A stretch of 64,000 nucleotides of DNA from Agrostemma githago. Taxonomy: Eukaryota; Streptophyta; Magnoliopsida; Caryophyllales; Caryophyllaceae. A model generated the notes under the pieces. That model made no database searches, was not told the DNA's origin, and was given only the letters and a program-made list of their open reading frames with translations. Shown here piece by piece: positions 35,241 to 46,179 of the stretch. Position numbers and translations under genes: made by a program. Numbering within the stretch: position 1 is the stretch's first letter; each line of letters begins with the position of its first letter. Where the stretch lies: contig OY288239.1 of NCBI GenBank assembly GCA_958450325.1, positions 40,111,811 to 40,175,810 of the forward strand, written 5' to 3'.

Positions 35241-35810
35241 CTAAGTGGTCATGCGATGGGAGCGGGTGAGAGGTGGAGGTGGAGCTGGTAGAGAAGGGGT
35301 GGTTGTGGCCGGGGTTTTAGCAGAAGAGGGGGATGGGGTGGTCAGTGGTGTTTGGGGTGGGGGAGGGGGAAGGTTGAGGTTGGGGGATAGAGGAAGTTGA
35401 ATTATGGGGGATAGAGGTGGTGGTGGGCGGATAGGTTGTTGCGGGTTCTGGGTCGGACTGAGCAAACGGGAAAATCGATTCATCGAACATGACGTGACGA
35501 TAGTGAATGATTTTAGCGGTAGTGGGGTCGAGACATTAGTATCCTCGAAATTCATTAGGGTACCCGAGGAAGAAACATCGAGTGGATCGAGGTGCAAGCT
35601 TGTGAGGACGGGTGGTAGAGAGATTAAGGTAGCAAGCACAGCCAAAAACATGAAGGTGTTGATAAGAAGGATGTTTGAGAAAAAGGACTGAGGTGGGGGA
35701 TTGAGAGTGGAGGACTTGGGAGGAAGGATATTATGTAAGTGAGTGGCGGTGTGGAGAGCATCGACCCAATAAGTAACGGTGAGAACAATTTCCTTTAAAT
35801 GACGGATCAT
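35241..35810 (-). pseudogene. Integrase C-terminal and linker part of the decayed Copia
   Basis: Minus strand. It starts near TYWVDALHTATHLHNILP, as in Copia integrases (FW..AL..A..L.N.LP). A decayed RVFGCL/FLGYP-type segment and a proline/serine-rich linker before RT follow. The proline-rich end makes large open frames on both strands; those on the plus strand are shadows. Confidence 0.7.
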
Positions 35811-36440
35811 ACGCTTGGCCTTACCATTTTAGGATGAGGTTTGGGGGAACGAGAAGCGAAAAATGAGACCATGTTCGTCTCCAAAATGGCGAAAGGAATT
35901 ATAGTCGAATTCACGGCCAATGTCACATTGAAGACTTTAATTTCGCGATTAAATTTGGTATAGGTTTCAGATTTAAATCTGAGAGGATAAACGCAAACAA
36001 ATTGCAAAAAGTTATCGATGAGCACAAGATAATATTAATAGCCAGATTTACTTAGCACGGGAGACGTCCAGAGGTCACTATGGATAATGTCAAAAGAGAC
36101 CACCATTTGAGAAAACGACTCAGGAAAAGGTAGGCATTTGTGTTTGCTTATTTGGCAGGAATGACAAAGGTGCGAGCGATGCTCGGTTTTATTACAATTA
36201 AGGGAAAATTTATTACGCAAAATATCCAGAATATTTGGCCTGGGGTGTCCTAGTCGGGAATGCCAAATGTCAAAGGACATGGTGACAAGTTGCTGATTGG
36301 AGGACGCCGGAGTGATTGGGGTGGAATACACGGGGTATAACTCACTGTCACTATGGCTCCTCAGAATCAAATTCCCAGTTGCTAAGTCCTTTACGGAAAA
36401 TTCGTACGGATCAAATTCGACGGAAACATTATTTTCTTTC
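35811..36440 (-). pseudogene. Integrase core and zinc region of the decayed Copia
   Basis: 36035-36370 minus carries DIWHSRLGHPRPNILDIL and CHSCQISKHKCLPF (HHCC zinc region), then FDIIHSDLWTSPVLSKSGY with the first catalytic aspartate. 35807-36025 minus covers the second part of the core (NREIKVFNVT and so on), where the DNG motif has decayed. A stop and frameshift lie between them. The coding match continues upward to 36440, where element B begins. Confidence 0.75.
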
Positions 36441-38597
36441 TGTGGACGTCCGTCCGCACCGCCCGGCGCCCCGCGCGCGCCCGCGCGGACCCTACCCGGT
36501 TTTTCAGTGTATGGCCGTTGCCACCCACGCGGCCCCCTTCCAGTCGGGGGCCCATCCGACCTCGCGTACGGGACGATGTTTCAGACCTCGATTCGGATGA
36601 CGATCTGGACTTGTACTAGACGGGTGCGGGCACCCGTGTTTCTGTATGGAATCGATTGAGTCGTGGTTGTAAATGTTTAAAGGCCGATATGTTTGGTAAG
36701 GCGACCTTTTTAGTGAACTCAATTCGTTGGCGATTTGTGGAGTCGCCACCGAGTCAATTATGGGGACTCGGAAACCGTTCAAGTCAACTTTAATCCTTAT
36801 CCGGCTCAAAGTTGAGGGGCACGGGACCTAAACATAAAGACTTGTACCCTTAAGCACTTCATGCCTGGAATGTCTCTCATTGCCAATGGTTTCGGACATC
36901 CGGAAACCGTCAATTCTGAGTAAGGGTGAGTGTACGTATTGGGAAGCCAACAATGTCAACACCCAATCCCGCCCACACTGTAGCGGCCTCTACTAATCAA
37001 TCGGTGGGCTGATAACTTTGTTCCTTTGTTGTGGCGGAAGTAATGTAACATCCATTGTTTTCACCCTATACCTTTTGCTACGTCGGTTGTTACAGTACAA
37101 GTAAGTTTTGTTGTCAAGGTAGTTGTGTTTACATTCTTTGCATGCGATTTCACGTGACAAGCAGGCCATGAAAAGATGCACGAAGGAGAGTAGAGAGTAC
37201 TAATATTATAGGTATTAGCAAGTCAATTTTAACGTGATAATACGGATATATATTAGTCGTTCTCGTGATATGCCTTACCTGGTATTCTGCTTAAGATGCG
37301 TCTGTTCGGTATTAATAGGGATACATCCAACCGTACATGGCGAGCACCGGGACTAATACGGAACCCGACCATCATTTTGTTCAGTTTTAGTTGATTTACG
37401 TTTTGAATTTCGTGTAAGGTGATTTAGCATGCGATTATAAGGTCATAAAAGCAATAAATCATACGAAAAACTGTAAATGCGAATGTAAGTAAATCACATT
37501 GTGAGAAGTTGCACCCTTGGAGTATACACTAAACGGGACACGATGCATAGATAGTTGAGAACGGTTCTCGGAATTAATAAGGTCTACTTAGTGTATTTTA
37601 GTGTTTGCGGTTGAAGTTGGAACGTTACGTGTTTTAGTAAGTGGCGTGGACCTAGTGTCCACATTTAGTATTATCATAGTGCATAATAATAAAAGTGCGA
37701 GAATGTAAAGTTTTGTTTAGATGACAACCTAGTGACGATTCGACATCAAAGGCGGATCCTCTTAGCTTTCCAAGTGATTTCGGCAGAGTTCCGTTACCGT
37801 TGGCCCTTCCTGTGGCTATTCCGGCAGAGCTCCGCTACTACTGGCTGGTTCTGCGCCTAATCCGGCAGAACTCCGTTGCTAAACTAAGAATGGCTAGTCG
37901 AACTCAGGCACCTCGGGATCGAGTGGAGTGCTCAAAGGTGAGGAGTAGCGTCGATGTCGCTTTATCGGAACTACGATTGAGTGGATCGTTTGCATCAGGT
38001 GTCGGAGTGCGAGCCCTTAGCGAGAAACTCTTTACGAGTGAAGAGGGAAGAGAATTGAATTGTGTGTCAAAATGAGGGGGTGAAGGGGGGTATTTATAGG
38101 TGTTTTTCGGTCCTCGTCACCCGGATAGGCGCCTGAGCTCAGGCGCCTGGGTTTAGGCGCGTGAAGACACAAGCGCGCAAGGTAAGGCGTTCGGAGTTTT
38201 GGAGATACTATTTTGATACTTTCCGAAACTGAGAAGCGGGTGTATAATACGAAACTTGGGGTATAAGTCTTCCCCGGTTTTGACCTAGCGTCGTGGTGTT
38301 TAGTAGGCTTCGGGTGTGCATCCTGGGGTTCACTTGGCGAGGTGTTGACTCGGTTCGAGTTTTGGGACCGACTCGGGGTCCCGTTGTCAGAATTGACTCT
38401 AATTAATGTCTAAGCGACCGTAACGACACGACTAAGGCTTCCAAGATGTTAGTTTAATTTTTTCGAGTAATTTATTTGGACCGTTCTATAGAAAAATATC
38501 TAAAACATCGCGAACCTACGTCGCGCTGCCGTTAGATCGTCATAGGGTGTTTCTTAGGCACTCTTGCAGCCACCATGTCCAAATCTGGGTGTCTACA
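36441..38597 (-). repeat. 3' LTR of Gypsy element B (2157 bp)
   Basis: On the minus strand it starts TGTAGACACCCAG at 38597 and ends GGACGTCCACA at 36441. It resembles LTR A in the block 36880-36990 and at both ends, so B belongs to a related family. The side at 36440 is Copia sequence and not a PBS. The other side has a purine tract (38598-38612). It is therefore the 3' LTR, and the element body extends to higher coordinates. GC is high at 36450-36600. The frames at 36297-36659 plus and 36504-36809 minus are not genes. Confidence 0.8.
38091..38156 (-). promoter_or_regulatory. LTR B promoter: TATAAATA box and 22-bp perfect palindrome
   Basis: On the minus strand CCTATAAATA lies at 38091-38100. 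Upstream on that strand, at 38127-38148, is the perfect palindrome AGGCGCCTGAG/CTCAGGCGCCT, followed by a partial GGTTTAGGCGCG copy. The layout equals that of LTRs A and C although the palindrome sequence differs. Confidence 0.65.
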
Positions 38598-38612
38598 GAA
38601 GCCCCCACATTG
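38598..38612 (-). promoter_or_regulatory. Polypurine tract of element B
   Basis: Minus-strand CAATGTGGGGGCTTC lies directly before the LTR start TGTAGACACC. It fixes element orientation. Confidence 0.7.
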
Positions 38613-38911
38613 ACTGAGGCTTGGACAAGGCGAAAGTCAAAGTTTAACCACCCAGGTCAATCAAGGATTACGACCTGGTGGTCGTCCAGTCGGGTCGCTT
38701 TAAGTCCGTTAGACTACGTGTTGAGGCCCGCCAGCCGAAGTTCATAAACCATACCTGACGTGTTTGCCTATGGTTGCTTGTTTGGGCCCGGACCGGTGCT
38801 TGTCATCTTGCTCTAGGTTCTTCATGTTCGTGTGTTTTGCCTTTTCGGATGCTCAAGAATCATTCTGAGCTTATCTAGCGTGTGTGTGAGACGTGTCAAG
38901 CGTGTGGGAGA
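38613..38911 (-). other. 3' UTR of element B next to the LTR
   Basis: About 300 bp between purine tract and the tandem array. No gene or repeat unit is seen. Confidence 0.5.
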
Positions 38912-39717
38912 AAATGTTCGATGTGTCAGCTTCCATTCGAACACTTGTGTTCAGGATGCCTATGACCCGTTGGACAAAACAAAACGAGATAAAATGTTCG
39001 AGGGCGTCAGTCTCCACTTGAACAACTGCCTTCGGGATGCCTATGACCCATTGGGAAAAACAAAACAAGATAAAAATGTTCGAGGGCGTCAGTCTCCACT
39101 CGAACAGCTACCTTCAGGATGCCTATGACTCGTTGGACAAAATAAAACGAGATAAAATATTCAATGGCGTCAGTCTCCACTCGAACAGCTGCCTTCGGGA
39201 TGCCTATGACCCCTTGGACAAAACAAAACAAGATAAAATGTTCGAGGGCGTCAGTCTCCACTCGAACAATCGCCTTCGGGATTCTTATGACCCCTTGAAC
39301 AAAATGAAACAAGATAAAATATTCGAGGGCGTCAGTCTCCACTCAAACAATCGCCTTCGGGATGCCTATGACCCCTTGGACAAAACAAAACGAGATAAAA
39401 TGTTTGAGGGTGTCAGTCTCTACTCGAACAGCTGCCTTCGGGATGCCTATGACCCCTTGGACAAAACAAAACAACATAAAATATTCGAGGGTGTCAGTCT
39501 CCATTCGAACAATCGCCTTCGAGATTCTTATGACCCATTGGAAAAATGAAACAAGCTAAGATAAAATGTTCGAGGGCGTCAATCTTCACTCCAACAATTG
39601 CCTTCGGGATGCATATGACCCCTTGGACAAAATGAAACAAGGTAAAATATTCGAGGACGTCAGTCTCCACTCGAACAATCTCCTTCGTGATGCTTATGAC
39701 CCCTCGTGCTCGAAAAT
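38912..39717. repeat. 81-bp tandem repeat array, about 10 copies
   Basis: The anchor GATGCCTATGACCC or a close variant recurs at 38955, 39036, 39118, 39199, 39280, 39361, 39442, 39523, 39608 and 39689. Spacing is 81 bp with three small deviations. The unit contains TGTTCGAGGGCGTCAGTCTCCACTCGAACA, a near-inverted repeat (TGTTCGAG / CTCGAACA). Because 81 is a multiple of three, frames stay open: 39037-39549 plus gives a 27-residue repeat (about 170 aa), and 39007-39342 minus is also open. It lies in the 3' untranslated part of element B. Coding function is doubtful. Confidence 0.9.
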
Positions 39718-40000
39718 GCTGTGAGGTATAAGTTTCCTTTGAACGTGTCAGTATCCGCTCGAATTAAAATTGATGTGGAGGTCTAAGACTCCTTCGAGGG
39801 TGTTAGTATCCGCTCAAATTAAAATTGCTGTGGAGGTATAAGACTCCTTCGAGCGTGTTAGTATCCGCTCGAATTAAAATTGTTGTGGACGTATAAGACT
39901 CCTTCGAGCGTGTTAGTATCCGCTCGAATTAAAATTGCTGTGGAGGTATAAGACTCCTTCGAGCGTGTTAGTATCCGCTCGAATTAAAATTGATGTTGTT
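39718..40000. repeat. 55-bp tandem repeat array, 5 copies
   Basis: The anchor GTATCCGCTC(G/A)AATT occurs at 39751, 39806, 39861, 39916 and 39971, exactly 55 bp apart. The unit is GTGGAGGTATAAGACTCCTTCGAG and GTGTTAGTATCCGCTC with an AATTAAAATTG linker. It directly follows the 81-bp array and shares with it only the TTCGAG core. Confidence 0.9.
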
Positions 40001-40553
40001 TATTCGTTTTAGTTAAGTTGCCTTTCCTTTGCGGGTTTGTCTTATTTTGTTCGTGTTTTATTTGCTTTGTTTTGATTTGTTACGCATTTTGGATTTGTTC
40101 GGAGTTTGCTTGGATCGGCTTTGTTTGATTCGATTTATACGTGCTCGAGTGTGGCGTTCTCGCTAAGCGTGGTTCTTATGCTCGTTTTATTATCGTTCTT
40201 GTTACAGGCATGCTTTATCGGTATCGATTATTAATTAATTCGTCATCATTAGTCTGCTTGTTTTAAAGGGTGCATGTTTCGTGTATATCGGACGTTAAGC
40301 CTTGTTTCTTTCTGTCTTAGTCTGTGCTGGACTGGTCCGACGCCCGTACGGCCTAGCCCCCAGCGGTTCAGGATTTGGGCGCGTCACCTAAGGCGGTCGG
40401 ATTCTTGTGGGTCGGGTTTGTTTAAGTTAGCGAAGGTTGGAGGCGACTTGTTCATTCGTCCCAAAAACCGAACGCGCCATCCCCTTCGCCCCTATATCGC
40501 CCTTTTCAATTTTTCTACCCGATTTCCATCTTGATTTCTGTCATACGTGAGAA
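40001..40553 (+). promoter_or_regulatory. Upstream region of the antisense PMD gene in element B
   Basis: T-rich then GC-richer sequence before the PMD start codon. An 86-codon frame at 40274-40534 has no recognisable domain. It presumably holds the promoter and 5' UTR of the gene, but no clear TATA box was found. Confidence 0.35.
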
Positions 40554-42137
40554 TGTCGACTCCGGGTAAGTGTTCATTGCTTGTTTATTGTCGGTTTTGC
40601 TTGATTTGGTTGATTGTGAGTTTGTTTTGTTGAAACCCTAGAAAATCGATTTGGGTGTTTTTAATTTGCTATGTTTCGATGCTTGTGCTTAATTCCATTG
40701 TTAAATTAGGGTCGATTAGAGCTCGTTAGGATAGTTCCAAGTTGAATAGGGGATTTCGAGGTACGAAAATGGCTCCCTATAGTGATAGGTTCGAAATGCT
40801 AGGGTTAGGAATCGTTTTCCCGGATACTCCCGTACTTGTCTTACGTAATCTTGCTTGATTAATGCTTGTGATGATATGGGTAGCTCCTTTGTCGATTTTT
40901 ATGAGTTAGAATGGTCTCTAGGGCCTTCCATGGGGTTTTGTGTGACTTACGACTGACTAAAAGGTGTCGTAACGATGTCGGATTTTACCGAAACCACTTC
41001 CATTGTGACCGGGATCGAAAATAGATGTTACTGGCTCTTTCGGAATTTCAATATCCTTATTCGAAATTTTGACCTTATTTTGGCCTTTTTAAGCTGTTTT
41101 AGCCTGATCTGAGGCGTGGGTTTTTCGTGTTTTGTTTGGTTTTCCAGCTAGAGGTGATACCGAGCGTCCCAAGGGAGCTCTTTCGGTTGGTACAAGTGGC
41201 GAGGCTGCCGGAACAAGCTCACTGACTCCCCGCAGGATTCGTAGGAGACGACGAAGCATTTCATCTCAGCGTCGTGATCCGGAGGCCATAAACGAGGTCG
41301 ACTTTGATAGGGTGAGGAAGCGTAGGCTTCCCGAGATGGTTATTAGGAGGGCCCATGTCCCGGTTCCCATACCGGAGAACGAGGAGATTGGCTACGAAGA
41401 TCTCGAGTGGGCTCGTGGCTGGGACGGTCACCAGTTGTGGTTTCGTCGCGATCTACACATTTCTTACCGCACCGTGCGGGGCCTGGTGAGTATTTACCTT
41501 ATGCCTTTTTTAGGTTTTGAAATTCGGTTTCGGTTGGGATTGGTTTGTTTTGTTTATACTTGTATCGCTTCGGTTTGCAGCCCCCAGGTCCGATGAGGAC
41601 TTTCTCGGGTTTTACAACACGTCTTGAGATTTATTCTCAAATGTTGACCCCGCGGCAAAGGGAATTATCGCGAGGATCACTCTAGGTCCCGTGGTCTAGT
41701 AGTGGGTCCGGTTGGTGGGTTGCAAGACTAAGTGCAACCTTATGGTGATTAGAGCGATGGTAGATCGCTTTCCTGATACTACCTTGATCTTCCACATGTC
41801 CTTTGGGGAGGTCGGGATGACTTCAGAGGATTTCGGGATGATTACTGGTTTGCCCTGGGGTCCGGAGAGGATTAGGTGGGCTGCTGAGGGGCCTAGGTTA
41901 GATAGTGATGAGGTGCGGGGCCTCATCGGTGATTGTTTGGAGCGTGAGGCCTATATATAGTACGCCTCATGCTTTGGTGAGTTCGTACAACGGGTGGCGG
42001 TGTTAGAGGGTCGAGCACCCAACATGCCGGAGTAGGATGCCCAGTTGTGGTTGTGGTACTTCCTAGGATCGACCCACTTCTCGGATAAGGACGAGAGGTT
42101 TTGTACTAGGATTTTGCCTCTCCTTGCTGATCTGGCT
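40554..42137 (+). pseudogene. Plant mobile domain (PMD) gene, antisense within element B, broken
   Basis: The likely exon structure is 40554-40566 (ATGTCGACTCCGG), intron GTAAGT...TTCCAG 40567-41147, exon 41148-41485, intron GTGAGT...TTGCAG 41486-41580, then exon 3 from 41581. The first two junctions keep the frame. The product begins with a basic region and continues EEIGYEDLEWARG, PPGPMRTF, LTPRQREL, then in other frames CNLMVIRAMVDRFPDTTLIFHMSFGEVGMTSEDFGMITGLPW and LWLWYFLGSTHFSDKD. This is the plant mobile domain, known from MAIN/MAIL proteins and from transposons. At least two frameshifts (around 41670-41730) and stops near 41958 and 42033 disable it. It is cut at 42137 by LTR C. It runs opposite to element B, like the antisense extra genes described for Tat Gypsy elements. 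Confidence 0.75.
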
Positions 42138-43754
42138 TGATGGTGGGATTTTCCGTGAGTCCTACCGATCAATAAATAACCGACTATTCCTAGTGGGTAG
42201 CTAGGGTAAGTAGGGTCGATATCCACAGAGACGGTATTGTAGTGTCTAGACTAGGTCCACTCACAAACAAGGCCAAGTCACGCAAACAAACACAAAGAAG
42301 ACAATAATTGGTAAACTATGGTGGTGGAAGAGGTAAGACTAGGCTAACAATGAACTAGGCTAAAACAATGCTAAAACGGAATAACTAATGATCAAACAAA
42401 CTAGTAAACTAAAAGAAACAATGACTAACTAAAAAGTTGAAATCAAATATGAAAGGAAGTGAGGTAGGTTGGGTTCATAAGTGTAGTAGGGTAATTGGGG
42501 TGATCAAGGGTGTAGGTGTCTCCTAATTGCTAGAGTCGGTCCGGGCTCTCGCTACGTAGACCAACGTCGAGGTAATTTCGCGCTCTCGCGTCAAAGACCA
42601 ACCTCAGCACAACCACACAATAGACAAACAATGAGAAGATGAGCACAAGTATGGGGAGCATTGGCCACTACTACTCACACAAGCAAATCAACAAACACAT
42701 AGAGTGCCCATTATGTGACTAACAACAAAAGAGTCACCTTTACCCCTAATCAAACCCTAATCACCCATAATCTACCCATAATCCCCCTACTAACCCCACA
42801 AGGAGACTACTCACTCATTATCAAGAATAAACTAACAACAATAAGAGAAGACGACATGAAAAACCAAACATCCATTATCAAGAACAAGAACAATAACTAT
42901 AAACACTAAGTAAAGATTCAAACTTGAGTAAATAATCAAAGAACAAGGAATAAGAAATTATACCAACAACAAGAGGAAGAAAAAGATGCAATCTTGTATA
43001 AATAAGAACCCAAATCCACTTCAAGGATGTCAAGCTTGAAGAAATCTTCTAGAACCCACTTAATACGAGATTACCTAAACTAGATTAAATTAAGATTAAC
43101 TAAATATTAACTAGAGATTAAAAGAGGCTAATTGGGGTTTTGAATTCTTAAGAGAGGCCTAAATTAATCTAGGGTAAAGTATGGTGCTTAAACATTACAA
43201 AGGAGGAGTATTTATAGGGTTACAAGAATGAAGGAGGAAGAAAAGAGTCACGCGGGCTTCAGCAGTCTCGTCCCGCCCGGGACGGTCTGATCCCGACCGG
43301 GACGGGTTGGTCCCACCCGGGACGGGTTGGTCCCGCCCGGGACGGGTCCTAAACAGTAGCAATGCTAAATGCGCACCTCATCCCGGACGGGATGAGTTCC
43401 TTCCCGTCGGGGATGAGTCTTGTAGGCCTCCAATATGGTCTTTAAGGTTCCTCCTTGCTTCACATGGACTTCTCATCGACTCTCGGGTCTCGGGATTGAG
43501 TCTAAGGGGCTCGGGATTGGGTTCCAAGGTCTCGGGGTCAAATCCAAGGCATCGAGTGATCGTTCCTCCGCTTCGTTGGCTCCGAAAAGTGTATGTATTG
43601 AGTCGGAATCGCTCCAACTCTTCTTGAATGGTCTCGGTAACCTAAAGCGAGCTAGAGGAATCATAAGTAGCCCATGAACCGCTCCCAAGGAGAGATTCCG
43701 GAAGGAAATGGGACCAAAACACAGCAAATTAGGCACTACAAACTACACTTATCA
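42138..43754 (-). repeat. 3' LTR of Athila-like element C (about 1617 bp)
   Basis: On the minus strand it starts TGATAAGTGTAGTTTG at 43754, preceded by a strong purine tract. It ends near 42138 (...CCCACCATCA) after a CTCTGTGGATATCGACCC motif that is usual near the ends of such LTRs. At 42137 it abuts the PMD gene, so it is inserted in element B. The low boundary could be off by some bases. No protein gene is seen inside; the frames at 43307-43736 arise from the GC-rich palindrome block. Confidence 0.7.
43209..43420 (-). promoter_or_regulatory. LTR C promoter: TATAAATA box and GTCCCG-CGGGAC palindrome cluster
   Basis: Minus-strand CCTATAAATA lies at 43209-43218, the same ten bases as in LTR B. 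Upstream on that strand, at 43266-43415, are repeated GTCCCG(C/A)CCGGGAC-type inverted repeats (at least four), plus CATCCCGGACGGGATG and a GGGATGAG variant. This is the third LTR in the window with palindromes just upstream of the TATA box. Confidence 0.65.
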
Positions 43755-43769
43755 ACTCCCCCACACTTA
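43755..43769 (-). promoter_or_regulatory. Polypurine tract of element C
   Basis: Minus-strand TAAGTGTGGGGGAGT directly before the LTR start TGATAAGTG. The same TAAGTGTGGGGGAG core recurs at 45495-45508. Duplicated tracts of this kind are a feature I associate with Athila-type elements. Confidence 0.8.
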
Positions 43770-46179
43770 ACCCTTACTCGACCTCGAGTAAGCACAAACT
43801 AACTACTAAACTAGCCGAGCGGGTATTAGCGCACCCTACGCCCTTTCAACTCACACGAGAACACCTAGAGGATAAGTGCTCTCCGCAAAGCAAGTGAGGT
43901 CTTGCGACAAAACCGTGGATGCAACCGGACACAAAAACACATAAACAAACAAACATACAAACAAACACACAAAAGGTTGCACCCAAAAAGAAACAAATAC
44001 CGCTTCCCTCTAAAAAGCGGTGAAAGAAGCACCGGTTTAGGACTCGAGGCAAGTGACAACGTTCCGAAGCTAGCAATACAAACCAAAATGGACAAAACCC
44101 TAATAGTATGACGACAAAGCAATAAAAACGTTGGTAAGTTACCTAGGTTCCTCCTAACCTTCTAAGGACGTACTACGGGACGATCGGCGGGATGGAAAAA
44201 GGATGAACCACGGTGTTAGTCGACACTGTAGGTAAGTGAGACCCCGCCCCCTTTAGCAATGAGCCAAGAGGGTCGGCCCATGTCCAAAACCGCTTAACTA
44301 GTCCAAGTAAAAAGGTAGAAATAATTGCAAAGTGAGGGAAGACCGACCTTTGCCGCTATCATCCTTCCTAGGGACTCGGTCCTTTGGTAGGCTCTTCATG
44401 GCAAAAGTCGGAAAAAGGCTTATTTTTGTGGGGTTAGGATCTTTTTGTGAGACGATTTTCTTTTGGCATTTTCTCTTTTCTTTTGCATTTTTCTTTGTGT
44501 GTTGCCATGCCATTTCTTTTTCTTCTTTTCTATTTTCTTTTTGGCTTTCTTTTTTTGTGCCTTTTCTTTTTCTTCAATCTTTTCTTTCTTTCTTTTTCTT
44601 TTCTTTGCCCTTTTGGCTTGATTTGAATTGTAGGCATTTCTTTGCAACAAGAAAGGGAGATTTCAAGAATTTGCAAATTTATTTGGTGAATATGTGTAGG
44701 AGGTAGGTGAATGGGTAAGTCGGGACGGGCCCTTCCCTTCAAACCCACAAAAAGGGGAAAACTTGGACTAGTCGAGCAATGCCAAACAAGGTCACCTAAG
44801 GGACGGGACTCGGCAACCAAGGCCTTTTCGCACCGTGGGTGGTCATAATGGTCAAAATGCAAATCCCATAGTAAATCCCTAGTAAGCTAGGTGGACTCAA
44901 GGTAAGAAACCAACAAAATCATTGACTTAGGGTCATTCTACTAGACTAAAGTCCAAGACTCGATTTATAGTACTAGAGAGGGAAAGTAGACACTTGCACA
45001 CTAGCCTCTAAACCGGGTTTTCGAAAAACCGTTTACACACTAGACACAAGTACACATCACAAAACAAAGACTCGACAAAAACGAAAGAAAAAGAATCAAA
45101 AGCAACAAAACAAAAATAAAAAAAACGAACACAAAACACAAACACCACCCCAAGATTCCAAACAAACCACCAAATCAACCACAACTTTTATAAAGCTCCT
45201 CCCGAGCACACAACATCACAATCTCCTCCAAACCCCACAAGAGATAAAGAAGAAAAAGGGATAAAGATGTTACTGGAAGTCTTGAAAGCTTTCCAAAGTT
45301 AGCGGCGATTAGGCGACCTAAGAGGAAAAAGGGAGGCAAATCACGCACAACAAAACACATATACGATACAACGACATAAAAAGGAAAATACACAAAAGGA
45401 AAATCTTTTTGATTTTTGTGAAAAAAATTCAAATTTTTAGGATTTTTAAAGATTTTTCGAAAAACTACGAAAATAAAACTAAGATAGAATATCGCTCCCC
45501 CACACTTAAACCGAGCAATGTCCTCATGCTCGACCGTAGTGTATGGAGACACAAAAGAAAAGAAACTACGAAAATAAAGATAAAAATTCAAATGTGGAGA
45601 AAAGGGTAGAATGTGTCCGGCCGAGGTGTAGTCAAGTCACCATGGGCCGAGACAAGAAAAGATATGGATGGGGGAAGAAATAAAAAGAAAGAGTAAAGGG
45701 AAATGGGAGGGGAAGACTAGGTGTAATCAAGTCACCTAGCCCGGATTCCGCCCAAATCCGACTAAATCCTACAAAAAGGGTGAAAATCTTGCAAATTTGG
45801 ATTTTGAAATGACTCTCGATGTAGTCACGTCATCGAGAGTCGGGAGCAACAAATACCAAGGCCCCGAGGGCCACCATGACACAAAGGTGTATAAGGGGAA
45901 GGGGAACTAACAAAAGAAGACAAGCTATAAAAGACAGAAAAGAAAGGATAGTTGCCGTACCATGCGGTTAGCAACTCACTCGCTCCATCGTCTCATAAGT
46001 CAATATCGGCATGTAGCTAGTCGTCGTCATTGTTATTCCTTTCCAATCGCGATACGGATCCATGGTTGGAGCACAAAGGTATAATGAGGTGGGTTTTGAT
46101 GTGAAAGTCGGTGTAAAGTGAAGAGAAAGTGAGGTGAAAATGTGTATGTGAGGTGTAGGGGTCATATAAGGAGAGTAAG
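43770..46179 (-). other. 3' untranslated region of element C
   Basis: About 2.4 kb without convincing coding sequence. It holds a second purine tract (45495-45508, preceded on the minus strand by GAGCATGAGGACATTGCTCGGTT), a pyrimidine-rich stretch at 44450-44630, and A-rich runs near 45060-45150. The frame at 45968-46165 minus, and other frames up to 138 codons, carry no domain I recognise. I find no env-like or antisense gene. It ends where LTR D begins. Confidence 0.55.

Larger units (their letters stand above)
33447..36440 (-). mobile_element. Decayed Copia element (Retrofit/Ale-like), 3' half
   Basis: Minus-strand Copia with a short 3' LTR (33447-33629), then RNase H, RT, integrase and the gag-pre-integrase segment reading upward. 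It is cut at 36440 by the LTR of element B, in the middle of an NVSVEFDP-type stretch just before the integrase zinc region. Many frameshifts split it. Gag, protease and the 5' LTR are outside the window or lost. Confidence 0.8.

Noticed and set aside
35404..35691. 95-codon plus ORF
   Set aside because: It is the shadow of the proline/serine-rich linker of the decayed minus-strand Copia.
36297..36809. ORFs of 94-120 codons in GC-rich DNA
   Set aside because: They span the junction of decayed Copia and LTR B and have no domain.
38912..40000. CRISPR-like or bacterial repeat array
   Set aside because: Repeats are contiguous without unique spacers, in a plant retroelement 3' region; they are ordinary tandem repeats.
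43770..46179. Env-like gene of an Athila element
   Set aside because: No frame with a signal peptide plus transmembrane layout and sufficient length is present. The hydrophobic frames come from pyrimidine-rich DNA.
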